64,000 nucleotides of DNA. It comes from Cyanobacteriota bacterium erpe_2018_sw_21hr_WHONDRS-SW48-000092_B_bin.40. Lineage in GTDB: Bacteria; Cyanobacteriota; Vampirovibrionia; Obscuribacterales; Obscuribacteraceae. Positions 26,502 through 35,930 of the stretch are shown one piece after another. Location: the NCBI GenBank assembly GCA_030917395.1, contig JAUPUU010000180.1:107008-171007 (forward strand), in the 5' to 3' direction. A model generated the notes under the pieces. The model worked only from the letters and a program-made list of their open reading frames with translations. It was not told where the DNA came from and did not search any database. Positions within the stretch are counted from its first letter, which is position 1; each line of letters starts with the position of its first letter. The translations under genes and the position numbers were made by a program.

Positions 26502-29042
26502 GTGGTTCAGACTAACAAAAATGATACTTGCGTCACCGTCGAGGTAGAAGACGACCGCACCGGTACTTCCATCGAGACGCTAAGACGAGCCATGGCAGAC
26601 CATCTCTTCTATACGCAAGGCCGTTTTCCTGAATTAGCGACCAAGCATGATCTTTATATGGCGCTTTCCTTCACCGTGCGCGATCGCCTTTTGCACCGTT
26701 GGATTAACACCGTTGAGACCTACTTCAAAGAGAAAGTACGAATCGTCTGTTATTTGTCAGCTGAATTTTTGATGGGACCACAACTCGGCAATAACCTTCT
26801 CAGCATGGGCCTAGAGAAACAGTTCGAAGAAGCCGCAGAACGCTCTGGTATCTTGCTCAAAGATATGATCGACCAGGAAGAAGAACCAGGTCTGGGCAAC
26901 GGCGGCTTAGGCCGACTAGCGGCGTGCTATCTCGATTCTCTTGCCACCTTGAGTATTCCAGCCATCGGATATGGCATTAGATACGAATTTGGCATCTTTG
27001 ATCAAGAAATTGTTGACGGCTGGCAGGTAGAGAAAACAGATAAATGGCTGCGCCTCGGCAACCCCTGGGAAATTGCTAGACCTGAAGCAGCAGTAGAAGT
27101 CAAAATTGGCGGACGCTGCGAAATACACGTTGATGCCCAAGGCAAAAACGTAGTTGACTGGATTGCCGACCACATCATCAGTGGCGTGCCTTACGATACT
27201 CCAGTACCTGGCTACAAGACCAACACAGCCAACACCTTGCGCCTCTGGAAAGCAGAAGCCAAAGAATCCTTTGATTTTCAGGCCTTCAATGCTGGTGACT
27301 ATCTGGGAGCGGTCAACGATAAAGTATTCTCAGAGAACGTCTCTAAGGTTCTTTATCCCAACGACAACATTGCTCAAGGTAAGCGCTTAAGACTAGAACA
27401 ACAGTACTTTTTTGTTGCCTGCTCGCTACAAGACTGCGTGCGCATTCTCAAAGTATCGGGAAGTTCTATTGAACAGTTCCACGAAAAATTTGCTTTCCAG
27501 TTGAACGACACCCACCCTTCTATCGCCGTACCAGAGCTGATGCGCATTTTGATGGACGAACATCAAATGGAATGGAATCAAGCTTGGACAATCGTCACCA
27601 ATACCTTTGCTTATACCAACCACACTCTTCTGCCGGAAGCCTTAGAAAAATGGCCCGTACCTCTATTTGCAGCAGTACTGCCAAGACACTTGAGCATCAT
27701 TTATGAAATCAACCGTCGCTTCCTCGACGAGATTCGCCTGCAATACCCAGACGATGAAGGCATGGTGCAGAGACTTTCACTGATTGACGATTCTGGCACT
27801 CACTTCGTCAGAATGGCTAATTTGGCTTGTGTCGGCAGTCACGCCATCAATGGCGTAGCAGCGCTGCACACTGAGTTACTTAAGCAAGACGTGCTTGCTG
27901 ACTTCTACAAACTCTGGCCAGAAAAATTCAGCAACAAGACCAACGGCATCACTCCTCGTCGCTTCATTGCTCTAGCCAACCCCGATCTGACCGCCCTGAT
28001 ATCAAGCAAAATTGGCGATGGTTGGTTGCTTGATCTCACCAAGCTAAAAGAGCTCGAGCCTTACGCTGAAGATCCAGCTTTCTGTAGAGAATGGGCCAAG
28101 GTAAAGCGGGACCAAAAAGTACGACTGGCTGAATATGTCAAGAAAAAATGCCACGTCACAGTAGACCCTGACTCACTCTTTGACGTTCAAGCCAAACGTA
28201 TGCACGAATACAAGAGGCAGCATTTGAACGTCTTGCACATCGTTCACCTCTACAATCAAATCAAGAAAAACCCAGGCCTTAAAATTACGCCGAGAACATT
28301 CTTATTTGCGGGCAAGGCGGCTCCAGGTTACTTCAATGCCAAGCTTGTAATCAAACTAATCAACGCTGTCGCCGAAGTAGTTAACAATGACAAAGATGTA
28401 GCCGGTCGCATAAAAGTAGCCTTCATCCCCGATTTCAACGTCACCCTCGGTCAAATTCTCTACCCAGCCGCCGATCTCTCCGAACAGATTTCTACAGCTG
28501 GCAAAGAAGCATCAGGCACTGGCAACATGAAGTTTGCCTTGAACGGCTCTCTCACAATAGGCACCTTAGACGGTGCCAATATCGAAATGCTTGAAGACAT
28601 TGGCGAAGAGAACTTCTTCCTCTTTGGCCTCACAGCCTCAGAAGTGCAAGAGTTAAAAGCATCTGGTTACAGACCGCAAGATTATTACGATAAGAACCCA
28701 GCTCTGCGCGAAGTAATTGAGATGATCAAAAACGGTCATTTCTCACCAGATCAACCAAACCGCTTCCGCTCACTAGTTGATGACTTGCTCTATCACGATG
28801 ATTACTTGCTATTCGCTGATTTCGACGCCTACATAAAATGCCAGGAAAAAGCCGCAAAGGCGTACTTAAATCAGAGTGACTGGGTAAGAATGTCTATCCT
28901 CAACGTAGCGCGCATGGGTAAATTCTCTTCTGATAGATCAATTAGAGAATACTGCAAAGAAATTTGGAAGGTAGAGCCAGTGCAAGTCGAACTGGAGCAC
29001 TACCAGCCAGATGGAGCACTGTTGAAAGTCTGTTTCATCTAA
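26502..29042 (+). CDS. glgP: Glycogen/starch/maltodextrin phosphorylase
   Basis: An 846-residue cytoplasmic phosphorylase releasing glucose-1-phosphate from alpha-1,4-glucans. Landmarks: GLGNGGLGRLAACYLDS near residue 130, KRMHEYKRQHLN near 565, and the pyridoxal-phosphate lysine in EASGTGNMKFALNGS near 670. Length equals the family norm. The start is GTG, with GAGGAAAT upstream. Its position between phosphoketolase and a PDZ protein suggests that stored glucan is channelled through hexose phosphate into the phosphoketolase route. Confidence 0.96.
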   Translation: MVQTNKNDTCVTVEVEDDRTGTSIETLRRAMADHLFYTQGRFPELATKHDLYMALSFTVRDRLLHRWINTVETYFKEKVRIVCYLSAEFLMGPQLGNNLLSMGLEKQFEEAAERSGILLKDMIDQEEEPGLGNGGLGRLAACYLDSLATLSIPAIGYGIRYEFGIFDQEIVDGWQVEKTDKWLRLGNPWEIARPEAAVEVKIGGRCEIHVDAQGKNVVDWIADHIISGVPYDTPVPGYKTNTANTLRLWKAEAKESFDFQAFNAGDYLGAVNDKVFSENVSKVLYPNDNIAQGKRLRLEQQYFFVACSLQDCVRILKVSGSSIEQFHEKFAFQLNDTHPSIAVPELMRILMDEHQMEWNQAWTIVTNTFAYTNHTLLPEALEKWPVPLFAAVLPRHLSIIYEINRRFLDEIRLQYPDDEGMVQRLSLIDDSGTHFVRMANLACVGSHAINGVAALHTELLKQDVLADFYKLWPEKFSNKTNGITPRRFIALANPDLTALISSKIGDGWLLDLTKLKELEPYAEDPAFCREWAKVKRDQKVRLAEYVKKKCHVTVDPDSLFDVQAKRMHEYKRQHLNVLHIVHLYNQIKKNPGLKITPRTFLFAGKAAPGYFNAKLVIKLINAVAEVVNNDKDVAGRIKVAFIPDFNVTLGQILYPAADLSEQISTAGKEASGTGNMKFALNGSLTIGTLDGANIEMLEDIGEENFFLFGLTASEVQELKASGYRPQDYYDKNPALREVIEMIKNGHFSPDQPNRFRSLVDDLLYHDDYLLFADFDAYIKCQEKAAKAYLNQSDWVRMSILNVARMGKFSSDRSIREYCKEIWKVEPVQVELEHYQPDGALLKVCFI

Positions 29043-29057
29043 GGTACTGAAACAAAA

Positions 29058-30647
29058 TTGAAAACCACTGCTGCAATACTTCTGACGCTTGTTCTTCTCT
29101 TCTATCCCTCTTTTGCTCTTGCGGCTCAGACGGCTAGCCTGGATGACAGCGAAAAGAAAATTGAAGCAGTGGGTATTGTCGGCTTCTCCTTCAAGTACGC
29201 AGGCCAGGAGCACCCTTGTGTGGGAAACATATTGCCTGAAGGTCCAGCAGCAGCTCTCGATATAAAAAGTGGCGATCTGCTCCTGGCCATCGACGGCAAA
29301 GACACAGCCCTAATGAGCATACAAGGGGCTCGCCAGCGGCTCATGGGCAAGCCCGGCAGCACAGTTAATATCTCCCTAAAGCGCCCCAATCAAGAGAGCA
29401 AAATAGACCTAACACTGACACGTATGTCTAGCGCTGCTGTCAAAGACAAACGCATGCGCCAAATGATTGAACATTCGCGCGAGCGCCACAGTGAAGAAGA
29501 CCAGTCCGCGCCACTTCTCATTTGCCAGATGAGCGAGCCTGGCCCTAGCGTGCTTGAGTTCTATACCAAGCAATCTGGACAAAACAAGCTTTTGCTAGAA
29601 GAAGAAAAACATGGACTCAGTGTTAAACATATCGCCATTGACGATGTTAAAAACGCCAAACTAAAAAGCCTTTTACAAATAAAAGGCTCAAGGCCAATCT
29701 ATTATTTCGCCGGCATCCTCACCACTCTTGGGCACTTTGAGCGCCGCCCTCTAACGGCCGAAATACTAAGCGATAACCTCCGAACTATCAACTGGACACC
29801 CGGGCAAGATAGCTTGCACAAAGCCATGATTGCTCAATACGAAGCCATGCGCAAGCAGTCCTGGCAGCCAGGAGCACGTGGGCAAAAAGAACTCTTACTC
29901 AACAGTGAAATTGCCAATCCACGCCGCGAAGAAGCAATCGCTGCTATGAGTAAATACGTTCAATTGCACAACTCAAACAGCAAAGCAGCCAATAGTATGC
30001 TCTCCCCGGAGGCCATTACTCTGGGCCTTCCGCCAATGGACAAACTCACTTTTGAAAACAGCCACGAAAATATCAATATAGTTGGCGATAACTTTGCTGT
30101 GGCAAGAACTAGACTGAGCAGCCCTCTAGCACTCGATGTCTACTTCTATTTACGACGCGACAAAGACTGGAAAATTACTTCGGCTCGAGCACTAGCCTGC
30201 ACAGGGCCGCTCAATGCCATAGTCAATCAACTAGAGAAGAAGACCAAGTTAAGTGACGAAGAAGATTCAACTCTGAAAAATCTGAAATTGACTCTAGCTC
30301 CCGATGCCGATCTAAAAAACTGGTTTCAGGCTAATAAACCAGCACTAGAAAGTCTTGTAGGCGAGGGCGGCAAGTTAGCAGCTAATACCAGTGTCATGCT
30401 CAGCAATAACCGTGCTCAAGAGCCTTCGCCCGAGAGCAGCACCATCAAAGCTAAACTACAAGCTCTGCATCTATCAAGCTTGAGCAAAGTCGACGACAAG
30501 CAAATCGAAATTATTATTGGCGGGGTAACAGACAACACTGTTGGCTTCCTCTACGCCCCAGATAACAGACCCCCACTAGTGGGGCCCTCAGAGTACATTT
30601 GGGTCGAGAAAGTAGCAGACAACTGGTACTTGTTCAGAACCACCTGA
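29058..30647 (+). CDS. Secreted PDZ-domain protein of unknown function
   Basis: A 529-residue protein starting at TTG, 15 bases after glgP. A signal peptide (residues 1-22, cleaved after FALA) directs it out of the cytoplasm. Residues about 35-115 form a PDZ domain (VGFSFKY, ILPEGPAAALDIKSGDLLLAI, then the GARQRLMGKPGS segment). The rest, up to 529, has no motif that I recognise. There is no protease triad, so it is a binding protein, not an HtrA-type protease. It converges with the PPK2 gene with five bases between them. Confidence 0.7.
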   Translation: MKTTAAILLTLVLLFYPSFALAAQTASLDDSEKKIEAVGIVGFSFKYAGQEHPCVGNILPEGPAAALDIKSGDLLLAIDGKDTALMSIQGARQRLMGKPGSTVNISLKRPNQESKIDLTLTRMSSAAVKDKRMRQMIEHSRERHSEEDQSAPLLICQMSEPGPSVLEFYTKQSGQNKLLLEEEKHGLSVKHIAIDDVKNAKLKSLLQIKGSRPIYYFAGILTTLGHFERRPLTAEILSDNLRTINWTPGQDSLHKAMIAQYEAMRKQSWQPGARGQKELLLNSEIANPRREEAIAAMSKYVQLHNSNSKAANSMLSPEAITLGLPPMDKLTFENSHENINIVGDNFAVARTRLSSPLALDVYFYLRRDKDWKITSARALACTGPLNAIVNQLEKKTKLSDEEDSTLKNLKLTLAPDADLKNWFQANKPALESLVGEGGKLAANTSVMLSNNRAQEPSPESSTIKAKLQALHLSSLSKVDDKQIEIIIGGVTDNTVGFLYAPDNRPPLVGPSEYIWVEKVADNWYLFRTT

Positions 30648-30652
30648 AACTG

Positions 30653-31786
30653 TTATTGCTTCGTCTTCTTATCTTTCTTGGCTTTATTCTTCGACTTAGA
30701 CTTATCTTTCTTGCCTTTTGCTTTTACTGGTTCTACAAGAGCTTCAGGCGCAACAGCAAGCTCAATATCAGGAACAGCTTCTACTTCCACATCCTGAGCT
30801 ACATCGGCAGCCACAGGAGTCGGCGCATCTTCAGCAGGTTGAGCTTCGACCACCGCTACGTCTTCTGCTTCTACTTCAGCAATTGTGTCGGAGACTAAGA
30901 TTTCACCTTCAAGCAGTTTTCTTGCTTTCTCTAAAGCTTTCTTCTTCTCTTCACTGACCACTGGATAGTGCAAATCTAAGTTTTTCAAAGTCTCGGCAAT
31001 AATATAGCCAACAGCCAAGCGGCAGAATGGCTTGCTGTCTGCCGGAATCACGTGCCATGGCGCCCAGCTGGTGCTGGTATTGCTGAGGCAATCTTCATAG
31101 GCATGCATATACTTGTCCCACAGCTCGCGATCTACAGCGTCAGAGTCGGCGAACTTCCAATTTTTCTCAGGGTCGTTTAAGCGAGCAAGAAAGCGCTTCT
31201 TCTGCTCTTTTTTAGAGACATTGAGAAAGAATTTGAGAATGACAGTGCCATTTTCAACCAGATACTTTTCGTAGTTATTAATCTGTTCAAAGCGCTTCTT
31301 CCATAGCCCCTTGCCTCTCAACTTTGATGGCAGCTGCTGCTTATCGAGAATTTCTGGGTGCACCCGCGAAACCAGAACTTCTTCGTAATAAGAACGGTTA
31401 AAAATGCCAATGCGCCCACGCTCAGGCAAAGCCTTATTACAACGCCACAAATAGTCGTGATCAAGCTCTTCAGCACTTGGTGCCTTAAAAGCAAAAACCT
31501 GACAGCCCTGAGGATTGATACCTGACATAACGTGCTTGATGGTGCTGTCTTTGCCAGCAGCATCCATGGCCTGAAAAATAATCAGAAGAGCATAGTTATC
31601 TTGAGCATAGAGAATATCTTGGTAGTGGGCAATTCTCTTAATGTCAGCGTCTAAGTGCTCTCTGGCGGTTTCTTTAGTTATGGCTGCTGCGTCTAGGCCA
31701 GACTTAAAATCACGACTAAGATCAATAGTCGCTCCACCTTTGACAATAAACCGCTCTCTAACTTTTTCTTTTTCTGAATGCTTCAC
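30653..31786 (-). CDS. ppk2: PPK2-family polyphosphate kinase
   Basis: A 377-residue kinase that uses polyphosphate to phosphorylate nucleotides. The PPK2 core occupies residues about 15-265: Walker A FQAMDAAGKDSTIKHVMSG, a lid segment GCQVFAFKAPSAEELDHDYLWR, FNRSYYEEVLVSRVHPE, then FLNVSKKEQKKRFLARL. The DHDYLWR/AFKAPS combination is that of class III-like PPK2 enzymes, which can turn AMP into ADP and ATP; the class is inferred. A tail of about 110 residues is first Ala/Val/Glu-rich, then Lys-rich (KKDKSKSKNKAKKDKK), and is likely disordered. It lies 22 bases downstream of an AMP-producing ligase gene. Confidence 0.9.
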   Translation of the reverse strand: MKHSEKEKVRERFIVKGGATIDLSRDFKSGLDAAAITKETAREHLDADIKRIAHYQDILYAQDNYALLIIFQAMDAAGKDSTIKHVMSGINPQGCQVFAFKAPSAEELDHDYLWRCNKALPERGRIGIFNRSYYEEVLVSRVHPEILDKQQLPSKLRGKGLWKKRFEQINNYEKYLVENGTVILKFFLNVSKKEQKKRFLARLNDPEKNWKFADSDAVDRELWDKYMHAYEDCLSNTSTSWAPWHVIPADSKPFCRLAVGYIIAETLKNLDLHYPVVSEEKKKALEKARKLLEGEILVSDTIAEVEAEDVAVVEAQPAEDAPTPVAADVAQDVEVEAVPDIELAVAPEALVEPVKAKGKKDKSKSKNKAKKDKKTKQ

Positions 31787-31808
31787 AGATAACCTTTCAA
31801 TCGAATTA

Positions 31809-33794
31809 CTATTTTGCCACTATAAGTTCGAGGGCCTCAGGGTTTTCCACCGACGAAAGATCGCCAGTATCTTGACCCAAGTATTTACGCTTGATAGTCG
31901 CTCTCACTATTTTGCCTGAACGAGTCTTGGGCAAAGCTTGAACCGCAAGAATAGTGTCAGGCTTGAGGGTGGCCCCTAGGCGGCTACCCACCATGTCGCG
32001 CAGCTCTTTGAGCATGTCTGTCGATAAAGACTGACCAGGCATCATGACGATGAAACATACCAAGCATTCGCCCTTAAGCTCATGGGGTACACCAATAACG
32101 GCTGCCTCAGAAACTTCTGGATGTTCTACCAATACCGATTCAACTTCACCAGGGCCAACACGCTTACCGGAGACTTTGATGGTGTCATCAGAGCGACCAA
32201 ATAAGAACCAGGAGTGATCATTGTCTACCTTAGCCCAATCGCCGTGGTACCAGACCCCAGGAAACTTAGTGAAGTAAGTTTCGACATAACGATCTGGATC
32301 TTTCAAGAAACCTCTGGTCATAGATGGAGCTGGTTTGCGGCAAACTAGGTGACCAATTTCATCATGAACACTTTGGCCCTCTTCGCTGAAGACATCAATG
32401 GCCATACCTAGTCCTGGTGCGCCCAGAGAACAGGGTTTCAGTGGCATTACAGGCAGAGGAGAAAGCAGGCAACCGACTATTTCGGTGCCACCGGAAATAT
32501 TGATAATCGGGCAGCGCTTTTTACCGACCTTATCAAAGAACCACATATAGCTGTCTTGATCCCAGGGCTCGCCAGTCGAGCCAAGCAAGCGCAAAGTCGA
32601 CAAGTCATGCTTATCTACCCACTCTTCACCTTGAGCCTTAAGGTGGCGAATTAGAGTAGGACTAATCCCTAGAGTATTTACTTTATGTTGGTCACAAATT
32701 TTCCAGATAGTATCAGGGTTTGGATAGCTCGGATTACCTTCGAAGATGACCATGGTGGCACCCCAGAATGTGGTACCAATCATCTCCCAGGGCCCCATCA
32801 TCCAACCAATATCAGAGACCCAGAAGAACTTGTCGTCAGGTTGCAGGTCAAAAGCAAAACCTAGCTCTTTAGCAATTTGAGCTAAAGCACCGGCATGGGT
32901 ATGCACAGTGCCCTTGGGCTTACCTGTGGTTCCCGATGTATAGAGATACATAGAAGGATGTTCGGCCGAAAGATCCGCTTGGGTCGCGGCGGGCTCTTGA
33001 TTGAGGACCACATCATGGAACCAGAGGTCACGACCATCCTGCATAGGCACGTCGGTCTCACAATGCTTGAGCACAATCATATGCTCAAGAGCAGGTACTG
33101 ACTGTGCGGCCAGATCAGCTTCGGCTTTAATAGGAATAAGCTTGCCCCGACGCTTACCACTATCGGCCGTAAACAAAATTTTGGCCTCAGCATCATTCAA
33201 GCGAGTAGCCAAAGATTCAGGACCAAAGCCACTAAAGATTGGAACTGCCACAGCACCAATTTTGAAACAGGCAAAAAGTACTGCCACTACTTCTGGCACC
33301 ATGGGCATATAAATACCGATAGCATCACCAGCCTTAACATTAAGCTTGAGCATGGCGCTGGCAACTTGCCCAGTTAGGTGACTGAGCTCACCATAAGTCA
33401 ATTTGCGACTGCGGCCATCTTCACCTTCCCAAATCAGAGCGGGGTGATCTTTGCCTACACTCACTCTAGAACCAGCTACTTTGCCGGCTTCCTGATGCCA
33501 ATCTAAGGTATTAGAAATAATATTGAGCTCGCCATCAACGAACCACTTGGTCCACTCAAAGCCCTTTGAGCTGTCCATCAACTGGCTGTATGGCTTATTC
33601 CACTGAAAACCCATGTACTCAAGAGCAGCCTGCCAGAACCACTCGGTGTCTTCATTAGACTTGGCAATGAGGGTCTGCCAATCGGCAATATTGTGCTTCT
33701 TCATAAAGTCGACTACTCGACTTTCAAGATAGGCGCCGCTAGGTTGCCAAATAACTTCTGAACCAGTGCCAGTAGAAACGGTTTTGGTGCTCAT
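31809..33794 (-). CDS. AMP-forming acyl-CoA synthetase (acetyl-CoA synthetase-like)
   Basis: A 661-residue ANL-superfamily ligase activating a short carboxylate to its CoA thioester with release of AMP and pyrophosphate. Signatures: A3 YTSGTTGKPKGTVHTH, A5 region ISGGTEIVG, A7 YHGDWAK, A8 GRSDDTIKVSGKRVGPGE, and the catalytic lysine in PKTRSGKIVR near the end. The N-terminal AcsA-type domain (about 1-110) is present. The stretch VPIFSGFGPESLATRL departs from classical AcsA, so acetate is likely but not certain. I start at the ATG at 33794; a longer frame reaching 33935 overlaps the neighbouring gene and lacks family similarity. Confidence 0.88.
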   Translation of the reverse strand: MSTKTVSTGTGSEVIWQPSGAYLESRVVDFMKKHNIADWQTLIAKSNEDTEWFWQAALEYMGFQWNKPYSQLMDSSKGFEWTKWFVDGELNIISNTLDWHQEAGKVAGSRVSVGKDHPALIWEGEDGRSRKLTYGELSHLTGQVASAMLKLNVKAGDAIGIYMPMVPEVVAVLFACFKIGAVAVPIFSGFGPESLATRLNDAEAKILFTADSGKRRGKLIPIKAEADLAAQSVPALEHMIVLKHCETDVPMQDGRDLWFHDVVLNQEPAATQADLSAEHPSMYLYTSGTTGKPKGTVHTHAGALAQIAKELGFAFDLQPDDKFFWVSDIGWMMGPWEMIGTTFWGATMVIFEGNPSYPNPDTIWKICDQHKVNTLGISPTLIRHLKAQGEEWVDKHDLSTLRLLGSTGEPWDQDSYMWFFDKVGKKRCPIINISGGTEIVGCLLSPLPVMPLKPCSLGAPGLGMAIDVFSEEGQSVHDEIGHLVCRKPAPSMTRGFLKDPDRYVETYFTKFPGVWYHGDWAKVDNDHSWFLFGRSDDTIKVSGKRVGPGEVESVLVEHPEVSEAAVIGVPHELKGECLVCFIVMMPGQSLSTDMLKELRDMVGSRLGATLKPDTILAVQALPKTRSGKIVRATIKRKYLGQDTGDLSSVENPEALELIVAK

Positions 33795-33897
33795 AATTGG
33801 GTATGCGCTCGCAGTGGTGAAAGGCCACATTCTAGCGCCGGAAGGCACTTTACAAGGCCAAACCAAGCTAAAAAAACTACTTAAAAAATGTAGAGCA

Positions 33898-34257
33898 TTA
33901 CTTAGCCGAGAAAATTCCCGGAATTGCACCGACAAGGGCTTCTACAGCAAGAAGAACGCAACCTAAAAGGTTGGCAGTCAGAGCGCAAGCCCAGACCAGC
34001 TTGGGGTCTTTGCTCTCAAGCAGCATCAAAACCGTGCCCTCGACCATGAACGAATAGGTGCCAAACAAAGTCAAACCCCAGGGCATGGAGCCAGTGATGT
34101 ACGGCCCGAGACCTAAGACCAGGCCAAGGAAGGAAGCAAAGTTCATCATCAGAGAATCAAAGAGCGATCGCGGAAGAGATGCCCATTTCATGCGCCAGAG
34201 CACAATTCCTTCGACAATCACAATGGGCACAAATTGAAAGATATAAAAGCCAAGCAT
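33898..34257 (-). CDS. Small four-helix membrane protein of unknown function
   Basis: A 119-residue very hydrophobic protein with four predicted transmembrane helices. It begins MLGFYIFQFVPIVIVEGIVL and has conserved-looking charged/Arg residues in the first cytoplasmic loop (WRMKWASLPRSLFD). I recognise no family. It lies 103 bases upstream of the acyl-CoA synthetase on the same strand and 58 bases downstream of a secreted protein gene, so it may be co-transcribed with either. Confidence 0.65.
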   Translation of the reverse strand: MLGFYIFQFVPIVIVEGIVLWRMKWASLPRSLFDSLMMNFASFLGLVLGLGPYITGSMPWGLTLFGTYSFMVEGTVLMLLESKDPKLVWACALTANLLGCVLLAVEALVGAIPGIFSAK

Positions 34258-34315
34258 AGTTCTATTGTAGTCGATGGACAGCTTTATGGCTGGGCACTAG
34301 GCAAAGCAGCGAAAC

Positions 34316-35176
34316 TCAGTCAGGAAGGTTCGGCGAAGGGCGTGTAGACTTAATTGTTTTCATCAGGGCTGAATTTTCCTCTTGCTGATTGAGAATTTCC
34401 AGCTGTAGTTCGGAGAGCTTTCTTGAGTCATGGGGAGCTTGTGGCACAAGCTCCGGCTTACCCTCTGCAATCAAATAATTTGCTAAACCTTTGGCATAAT
34501 CTTCGCCTGCAAATTCGTCTATGGGTTTGAATTCTTCAAGTCGTTGATGGTACACAACAATATCCTGCTCTGCTATCTTCTTACCCTTCATATTGAACAC
34601 CCGACAGCGAGCCTTCGCTACGCATTTGCCATCTTCTAAAGGCTGCGTAACTGAAATATCTTCTTGCTGAAAGGAATCAAGTATTAGACCTGATTCTTTT
34701 TCAACTCTCACTCTCGTTGTACGTGTAAAACGCCGGCTTGAAGATTCATCGACGGTGAAAACCTCATCGCCCTGAGGAATCTGGTATTCATAGTGGGAAC
34801 TGGCATCCACTCGAGTCACCTTCGAATTTATCGGCTGCCAGACTTGTCCTTTCGCGTCAGCCTGATAGCCGCTAATGAAATTAGTACGCGTTTGGTAACT
34901 GACAGGTATGCCCATCACTTTCCTGACGCTTCGCTCAGTATGCCAAATACCCGCCAGCCAATCTGGAACGCGTCGCCACCTTTGCACTTTACCGTCTGAC
35001 CGAGATGCCTCAATTCTAAATTGCTGACCTTCCCTATACTCATCACCCAGAGGTGGCAAGCCTCGGCTAAACTCGACTGTCCCTTGTAAGGGCTCTGCAG
35101 GCATAACTGGTGACACCGCAATCAGAAGCGATAGCGCCGCCAGTAGAGCCTTCCATCTAGTATTTCGCGCTTTCAT
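34316..35176 (-). CDS. Secreted protein of unknown function
   Basis: A 286-residue protein with a Sec signal peptide (residues 1-27, ending PVMPAEP). The mature part is beta-rich with aromatic and Arg/Lys-rich strands (residues about 60-220), ending in a helical Gln/Leu/Glu stretch (about 250-275) that may be a short coiled coil. No catalytic motif is visible. It stands at the upstream end of a minus-strand run that includes the small membrane protein. Confidence 0.65.
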   Translation of the reverse strand: MKARNTRWKALLAALSLLIAVSPVMPAEPLQGTVEFSRGLPPLGDEYREGQQFRIEASRSDGKVQRWRRVPDWLAGIWHTERSVRKVMGIPVSYQTRTNFISGYQADAKGQVWQPINSKVTRVDASSHYEYQIPQGDEVFTVDESSSRRFTRTTRVRVEKESGLILDSFQQEDISVTQPLEDGKCVAKARCRVFNMKGKKIAEQDIVVYHQRLEEFKPIDEFAGEDYAKGLANYLIAEGKPELVPQAPHDSRKLSELQLEILNQQEENSALMKTIKSTRPSPNLPD

Positions 35177-35291
35177 CTAAATTCGACAACCTGACGACGG
35201 CTATTGGTGACCAAAGAGTACAACGTGCAAGATCCAGAAATTAAATAGATTTGCCTAATTTCCATTAAAGTTGTCATTAAAAGGAACAAGA

Positions 35292-35752
35292 ATGCAAAAC
35301 CTGGTGAAATAGCGAGCTGCAATTGCCTCTATACCAGTACTATTTGCTCAGGCGTCGGATAGCACCAGCAAAAAAGCTCAAGTAAATATAGTCTCGAAAC
35401 GGCAGCTAGTAATACCCTTTAGATCACTATATTTGGTGCAAGCAGAACTAAGAATTCAAAACCAAGGACAGAAAGTTAGATCAATTGGCAACGTAAATCC
35501 CACAGCTTTACTTAAGCTTACTCTAAGCGATTTCTTCGCAAAAGGGACTTGTTCCGAATATTTCCCAGGTAAGCGATCATCAGAGACATCCTGGTATCTA
35601 GATACTAAGCACTGCTATTCATCTAATGTAGAGAAGAATCTTCCATAGCTCTGGTCTTGGGTTTGCATCTTTCGGCCCATGAAAAATTGAATCAACAGAT
35701 CAGTGGTACAGGAACTGTCACAATAGAAGCGATACCAGCATTGCAGTTATGA
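35292..35752 (+). pseudogene. Decayed secreted-protein gene with an in-frame TAG and a frameshift
   Basis: An AAGGA ribosome-binding site precedes the ATG at 35292. The frame reads MQNLVK, TAG (35310-35312), then RAAIASIPVLFAQASDS, which is a textbook signal peptide interrupted by one amber codon. It stays open to 35648 (two Cys in the last third). In the +2 frame, coding-like sequence then continues from about 35630 to the TGA at 35750-35752 (SAHEKLNQQISGTGTVTIEA). This suggests a gene broken by one nonsense and one frameshift mutation. The original family is not recognised, and amber readthrough is a less likely alternative. Confidence 0.45.
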
Positions 35753-35777
35753 CACCGCAGACAAGAAACGCTTGGCG

Positions 35778-35930
35778 CTAGTCAACTAGCTTTTCGGTTT
35801 CTTCGTGTGTGGTTAAGCCTTGAAGGATGTTGTTGTCGTTAGCGATCCAAGCACAGAAAGTGCCACCACCAAGAAACCAGACAATGGTAGTAGCGATGAA
35901 AATTTTCTTGGTGCTATTTTTGTCAGTCAT
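35778..35930 (-). CDS. 50-residue single-pass membrane peptide
   Basis: A short frame encodes a 50-residue peptide: a basic N-terminus (MTDKNSTKKIF), one hydrophobic helix (residues about 11-30, with Trp-Phe-Leu-Gly-Gly-Gly), and an acidic C-terminal tail ending EETEKLVD. This charge pattern is typical of a bitopic inner-membrane peptide with the N-terminus inside. Codon choice resembles the surrounding genes, but no strong ribosome-binding site is visible. An opposite-strand frame (35896-36147) overlaps its first 35 bases, so only one of the two may be real. Confidence 0.5.
   Translation of the reverse strand: MTDKNSTKKIFIATTIVWFLGGGTFCAWIANDNNILQGLTTHEETEKLVD

Noticed and set aside
30718..30957. 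A Gln/Leu-rich plus-strand frame opposite the PPK2 tail
   Set aside because: The composition is the mirror of the Ala/Glu/Val-rich tail coding on the other strand, not an independent protein.
33795..33935. N-terminal extension of the acyl-CoA synthetase
   Set aside because: It overlaps the small membrane-protein gene on the same strand and reads as noise; the family start is at 33794.
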